Below, one piece after another: positions 60,261 to 64,000 of a stretch of DNA of 64,000 bases. How positions within the stretch are numbered: the first letter of the stretch is position 1; the number at the start of each line of letters is the position of its first letter. A model generated the notes under the pieces. That model had not been told where the DNA came from. It searched no databases and saw only the letters and a program-made list of their open reading frames with translations. The DNA lies in contig CM121342.1 in NCBI GenBank assembly GCA_051530055.1, forward strand, positions 310,001-374,000. The letters run 5' to 3'. The position numbers were made by a program, and so were the translations under genes. Origin of the DNA: Neoechinorhynchus agilis (Eukaryota > Acanthocephala).

Positions 60261-61430
60261 CTACGACAATTTAGGAAACTGGGCGTCGTCGTTTAGGTCA
60301 TAGTTGACTTCGGCGTCCGGTCTTGAGCTTACCTGCTGTTGACCTCCGCGCCATCCACGTTGCTGCTGCCCTCCTCTCTCGCCTCCACGCATTCCTCTTC
60401 TAAATATCTGTCCTCCGCCAAATCCTCTGTTAGCTCGTCCGCCACGTCCACCTCTTCCACGAGGCTGCTCAACCGGCTTTAACGAAAACATATTTCTAAC
60501 AACCGAAGTAATCTCCGCATTTTTACCCGCAACACATTCATCCTCTTCTAGCTCTTCGTCTTGATCACTCTCCACTGTCTTCTCAGTCGAGGCTGGCTTT
60601 TTTTTCTGAATAATGAGAGCAGGTTTAGCCCATTTATTAGGATTTTCCCCTTCGCCGGCTTTCCTAGCCGGCGCCTTCTCCACGGATCGCTTAGGTTTCT
60701 GTTTTTCCATCATTTCCGTCCACTCTTGAACAGTCATTGTTTCTGGCGATGGCTCACGTTGAGCCACTTCGGGAGGAAGTTGATCGCCACTAATTTCTGT
60801 TGGCTCCTCCTCTTCAGCCACAGGCTGATCCTCGATGACCTGAGCAGGGATTTCCTCGGGGCGACCCCAATTATGAGCCCCACCTCCATGCCTTTTCTCT
60901 TCGGCTTTAATCGAAGTTCTAGCGTCACCAGAATGCCGATCGAACTGACGGCGACCACCTCGTTGGTTTCCTCTACCACCGCCACCGCCACTTCCTCCTC
61001 TACGGTATTCCGTTCGTTGAAATGGAGCACCACCCTCGAAATCATTGATTGGGGGTGGTCCACGTGGTTGGTACGGACGACGTCCACGCCCACCACCTCG
61101 ATGAAAGGTCATCTCTCCAAAATCACTAGGAGGTTGACGCCGTGGTGGTCGAACTTGTTGTTGTTGTTGTGGTGGCGGTGGTGGTGGCGGCGGTGATGGC
61201 GGTGGTGGCGCAGCATTGGCAACGGGCTCCTGTTTTGGTGGTTGTGGAGCGGCCGGTGGTATTGATTTCTCAGGCGGTAGCTGTTCCGTTGTTGGTTTTG
61301 GCGGTGGTTTCTTCTTTTTTTCGCCTTTCGGAACACGGCTGGTCGAAGCGAGTGCCGCCTCGAATGGATCACCGGAGTCCTTAATCGCACTAAAGCGATT
61401 TTTCACACTACAAGCGTACTCGATCTCCAT
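60261..61430 (-). CDS. SERBP1/HABP4 family RNA-binding protein (VIG-1-like)
   Basis: 389 codons. The start MEIEYACSVKNRF (61430) was chosen because family N-termini have an EY..xV.NRF block and because a strong 3' splice site (CTCTTGCGTCTTTTCAG, exon starting 61444) precedes it by 14 nt. Such a site fits a 5' untranslated exon or spliced-leader addition. Order: Pro/Gln-rich low-complexity region (about 40-100), first RGG region (about 141-160), the family signature FDRHSGDARTSIK...GGGAHNWG (163-189), an acidic stretch, VQEWTEMM (234-241) and a C-terminal RGG/RGR region (about 310-360) ending DAQFPKLS like SERBP1's DFPALS. Members bind mRNA and dormant or stalled ribosomes; VIG was also found with RISC. 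Composition is much richer in GC than the surroundings, as expected for RGG and polyproline codons. Confidence 0.9.
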   Translation of the reverse strand: MEIEYACSVKNRFSAIKDSGDPFEAALASTSRVPKGEKKKKPPPKPTTEQLPPEKSIPPAAPQPPKQEPVANAAPPPPSPPPPPPPPQQQQQVRPPRRQPPSDFGEMTFHRGGGRGRRPYQPRGPPPINDFEGGAPFQRTEYRRGGSGGGGGRGNQRGGRRQFDRHSGDARTSIKAEEKRHGGGAHNWGRPEEIPAQVIEDQPVAEEEEPTEISGDQLPPEVAQREPSPETMTVQEWTEMMEKQKPKRSVEKAPARKAGEGENPNKWAKPALIIQKKKPASTEKTVESDQDEELEEDECVAGKNAEITSVVRNMFSLKPVEQPRGRGGRGGRANRGFGGGQIFRRGMRGGERGGQQQRGWRGGQQQVSSRPDAEVNYDLNDDAQFPKLS

Positions 61431-61814
61431 ACAATCAAGGAAATCTGAAAAGACGCAAGAGACGGTGCACGCGATGGAAAAGGTATACAAGTCGACACGG
61501 TGGTTGTGCGATACAGAAGAAGTCGAAAAGTATCGTCACCGGAGGGATTTGGTGCCCATGCGTTATTGGGCGATTATTGGAAGAAAAAACGACATTATTT
61601 TTGGAAAACTACGCGTGATCGATATGATTCTTGGCGGTTTCATGTTTGAGGTAATGGCATTGTCACATTATGCCTTTCTATTAGGAACCGTCGATACGGA
61701 TAAGAACGTGCGTGTGTATTTTTTCTACCATGTCCACTTTTGCTGGAAATACCAGGAAACACGTACAAATTATCTAAGGCGTCTTTATACGAGAGCGCTT
61801 GTTATTAGCTAATA

Positions 61815-62585
61815 TCTCGCATATACTAAAATCTTACTCATAAAAAGTACAAACACGGGATTCGTCACAAAGAATCATTTCGACCCATCAAGTACCCAAA
61901 TAGGGATGTGCACTCTAATCTACCTAGCACGTTTGGGGAATCATGGGACGCCTTCAAGAAACACATAACACTCAAGGGTGAACGAGACTAAAGTACTAAT
62001 CGAATTGACGGAGACGACCAACGCTTTTTCAAAGTTCATTAACAAACCTATCTCAGACACATCCTTGTCTAACAACTCATCAAACAATCGTATTAAAGCT
62101 TTGAAGTTTAAAAATTCTTTCGCGTAAAACACGCGGGAGGAAAGAATAATGGAGTTTTGGTGATATTGAGAGAGAGAGATTAGAATCCTTCAGACGGACA
62201 AAATATCGTGAGAGGGATCTGATAAATCTCTATATCACCAAACAAAATAATAGACTTGTGATGATCATAATCGTGGATACTCGAGGCTTCCTAGCGGGAG
62301 ATTATGATCACCGCTACTCTATTATCCAGAAGGATTTTTCTTTTTATGATCAAGAATAATATTTATCAGTGTTTTTTATTGGTTGCGACATTCGAAGTAT
62401 TGTCGCGGCGACGTGATGGTGAAGGGCTAGGCAACAAGGAAAACTGCAGTTTCTTTACACAAAAATAGCTACGTCAAATGTAACAAGGTCGATTCGTGGT
62501 CTCATGGGAATTCAAGATGTTCAATCATAAGCTTCGATAATTTTTAGATTTGTCAGTGGAAATTCTAAAACGACTCTTTTTGTGG
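61815..62585. other. Gene-free stretch, possible LINE trace
   Basis: On the minus strand 62132-61941 reads DELLDKDVSEIGLLMNFEKALVVS, faintly like the RT region after YADD in the CCHC/APE LINEs. This is not strong enough for a firm call. Nothing else is recognised before the LINE at 62590. Confidence 0.3.
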
Positions 62586-62589
62586 CTCC

Positions 62590-64000
62590 ATTGTGCTCTT
62601 AAACACATAAAGTACTAAATAAGTCAACGGCTTGTACCTGGATGACGCCACACTCAGCGGTGATCCCCAGGTTGTTTTAAAGGACTTACAAGCTGTTATA
62701 AGCGAAGCAGAAAACTTGGGCCTCGAACTGAATTTCGAAAAAGCGCGAAATCCTTTTTCAGGCATTCGATGACAGTTCACGTTCGACGATCATCGCAGAT
62801 TTTCGGCAAGTTGCTATCGGGGTACGCGAGGTTACAAAATACGAATTTAATCTCCTCGGAAGCCCCATTTTCGCCGAAAATGTCTCAAAGGACCTCGAGG
62901 CCCATATACCGAAGCTCGAACTATTATGTACAAGAGCATGTGAGCAGTCGGCGCACGAAGCCTTCTTCCTTTTAAAGAGTTGCCTATACATCCCCAAATT
63001 GATGTATAAGCTGAGAGCTGCTCCGTGTTTCGGGGAGAAAAGAGTTTTATCGGATCTTGACGGGTTTTGCGCTCTTTTTTAAAGAAAATTTTAAATATAA
63101 ACATTACGGATACGGGCTGGCGGCAGGCTACGTTTCCAACCTCTTTTGGCGGCCTCGGCATCCGCACAGTGTCTGATTTAGCCCTTCCAGCGTTCCTGGC
63201 CTCTTACCGAGCCAGCAAAACGTACGCGGGAGCCCTTTCCAACATGGGGCAAAACTCGCAATATTATTTGGACGGCTTATCGATCTGGCCATCCCGGACA
63301 GAGATCCCACACCTTCCGGAAAATGACCACAAGCAGTCAGCTTGAGACCTTCCCCTCATAAAGAAGATCCACAAATCCTTTAATAATCTTCTCGCCGAGG
63401 TTTCCCAAGTTCGTCTTGCGGCGTGTTCTACAAAGGAATCGGGAGCCTGGCTAAATGCTCTCCCCGCCCGACAATCGGAACTCTTCCAGAGGATTCTACG
63501 CTTAAGGGTCGAGTTTCTTTAAGATTGGGCCAGGGTATTTATATCCCGCATCGCTGTCGCTGCGGATCTATAGTTGAAGCCAATGGCAGACACGGCCTCT
63601 GTTGCAAAATGTCCAGAGGGAGGTATCCAAGACACTCAGAATTGAACTCAATTTTGAGTAGAGCCCTAGATTCCGTCCACGCTCCCAATATTTTAGAGTC
63701 AAGTAATTTATGCCGCCTAGACCACGGTTTTTCCATGGCGGGAGGGAAAACCGCTTTTATGGGATGCGACTTGCGTGGACACGCTTACCCCCAGTAATTT
63801 TCCCTTTTCAAAAAAGAGCCCTGGAGGTTCAGCGGTCGTAGCTGAGGAACGAAAGCGTTCAAAATATAGAGAGCTCCTAAGGAATTACCATTTCGTCCCT
63901 TTTGCCGTGGAAACGTATGGAGCCTTGGGACCATCAGCGCTCACTCTTCTCGACGATTTGGGACGAAGGACGAAAAGGATGACGGGGGAACAGCGCTCGA
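62590..64000 (+). mobile_element. LINE of second family (RT to C-terminal domain), runs off right edge
   Basis: From left: YLDDATLSGD, the RT catalytic region (about 62625-62655), with LGLELNFEKA downstream. The thumb follows (IPKLELLCTRA, QSAHEAFFLLKSCLYIPKL at 62910-63000), then a frame at 63067-63345 with FGGLGIRTVSDLALPAFLAS. A C-terminal Cys/His segment lies at 63530-63790 (HRCRCGS, GRHGLCC, RHSELN), and ETYGALGPSALTLLDDLG, the family terminus, near 63910-63960. Several frame changes are present. The CxC...HG..C...RH..LN pattern is typical of a widespread metazoan LINE group with a C-terminal zinc/nuclease-like domain. Clade not assigned. Confidence 0.8.

Noticed and set aside
60561-61196. 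A 211-codon plus-strand frame.
   Set aside because: Antisense shadow of the RGG- and proline-rich SERBP1-like gene.
61474-61812. A 112-codon plus-strand frame starting just upstream of the SERBP1-like gene.
   Set aside because: No recognisable motif. It overlaps the 5' splice-acceptor region of the minus-strand gene and has no supporting promoter or splice features.

Overview
This window looks like nuclear DNA from an invertebrate animal. It is AT-rich, genes are split by very short introns (45, 47 and 53 nt can be read directly), and most of the rest is decayed mobile DNA. A nematode, perhaps of the early-branching Dorylaimia group, fits the short introns, the VIG-1/SERBP1-like gene, the four-MBT protein and the Penelope-like elements. 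No feature proves the phylum, so this is inference.

Layout. From 1 to about 28.6 kb the window is almost entirely transposon debris. It holds two Ty3/gypsy LTR fossils (1-1490 and 17114-20092) and part of a third LTR element. It also holds at least eight copies of one APE-type LINE family with CCHC knuckles and a recurring C-terminal 'RGRPPE'-like motif. There are two Penelope-like elements (PLEs), a 384-bp tRNA-headed SINE present in three unusual tandem or fold-back arrangements, a 70-bp minisatellite and several dispersed repeats. Host-type genes there are sparse: a DHHC-like membrane protein at 10.1 kb and an unrecognised ORF at 6.0 kb.

From 29 to 61.5 kb host genes become recognisable: a single-pass membrane protein (29.65 kb), a coiled-coil/NHL protein in five exons (36.9-40.1 kb, minus), mitochondrial tRNA 2-thiouridylase TRMU/MnmA (46.8-48.6 kb, minus), alpha-tubulin in at least four exons (49.6-52.4 kb, minus), a four-MBT chromatin protein (55.7-58.0 kb, plus) with three CRE sites upstream, a coiled-coil protein (59.0 kb, plus) and a SERBP1/VIG-1-like RNA-binding protein (60.3-61.4 kb, minus). 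LINE and PLE scraps lie between them. A LINE of a second family fills 62.6-64.0 kb.

The host genes have unrelated jobs (tRNA modification, cytoskeleton, chromatin reading, mRNA binding) and show no sign of a shared pathway or operon. The most interesting signals are two. One is the SINE, which occurs as tandem and fold-back dimers; one 638-bp fold-back was inserted whole into a LINE with a 15-bp target duplication. The other is a set of hammerhead-ribozyme-like motifs at PLE ends, including an 81-bp-arm palindrome inside an alpha-tubulin intron.
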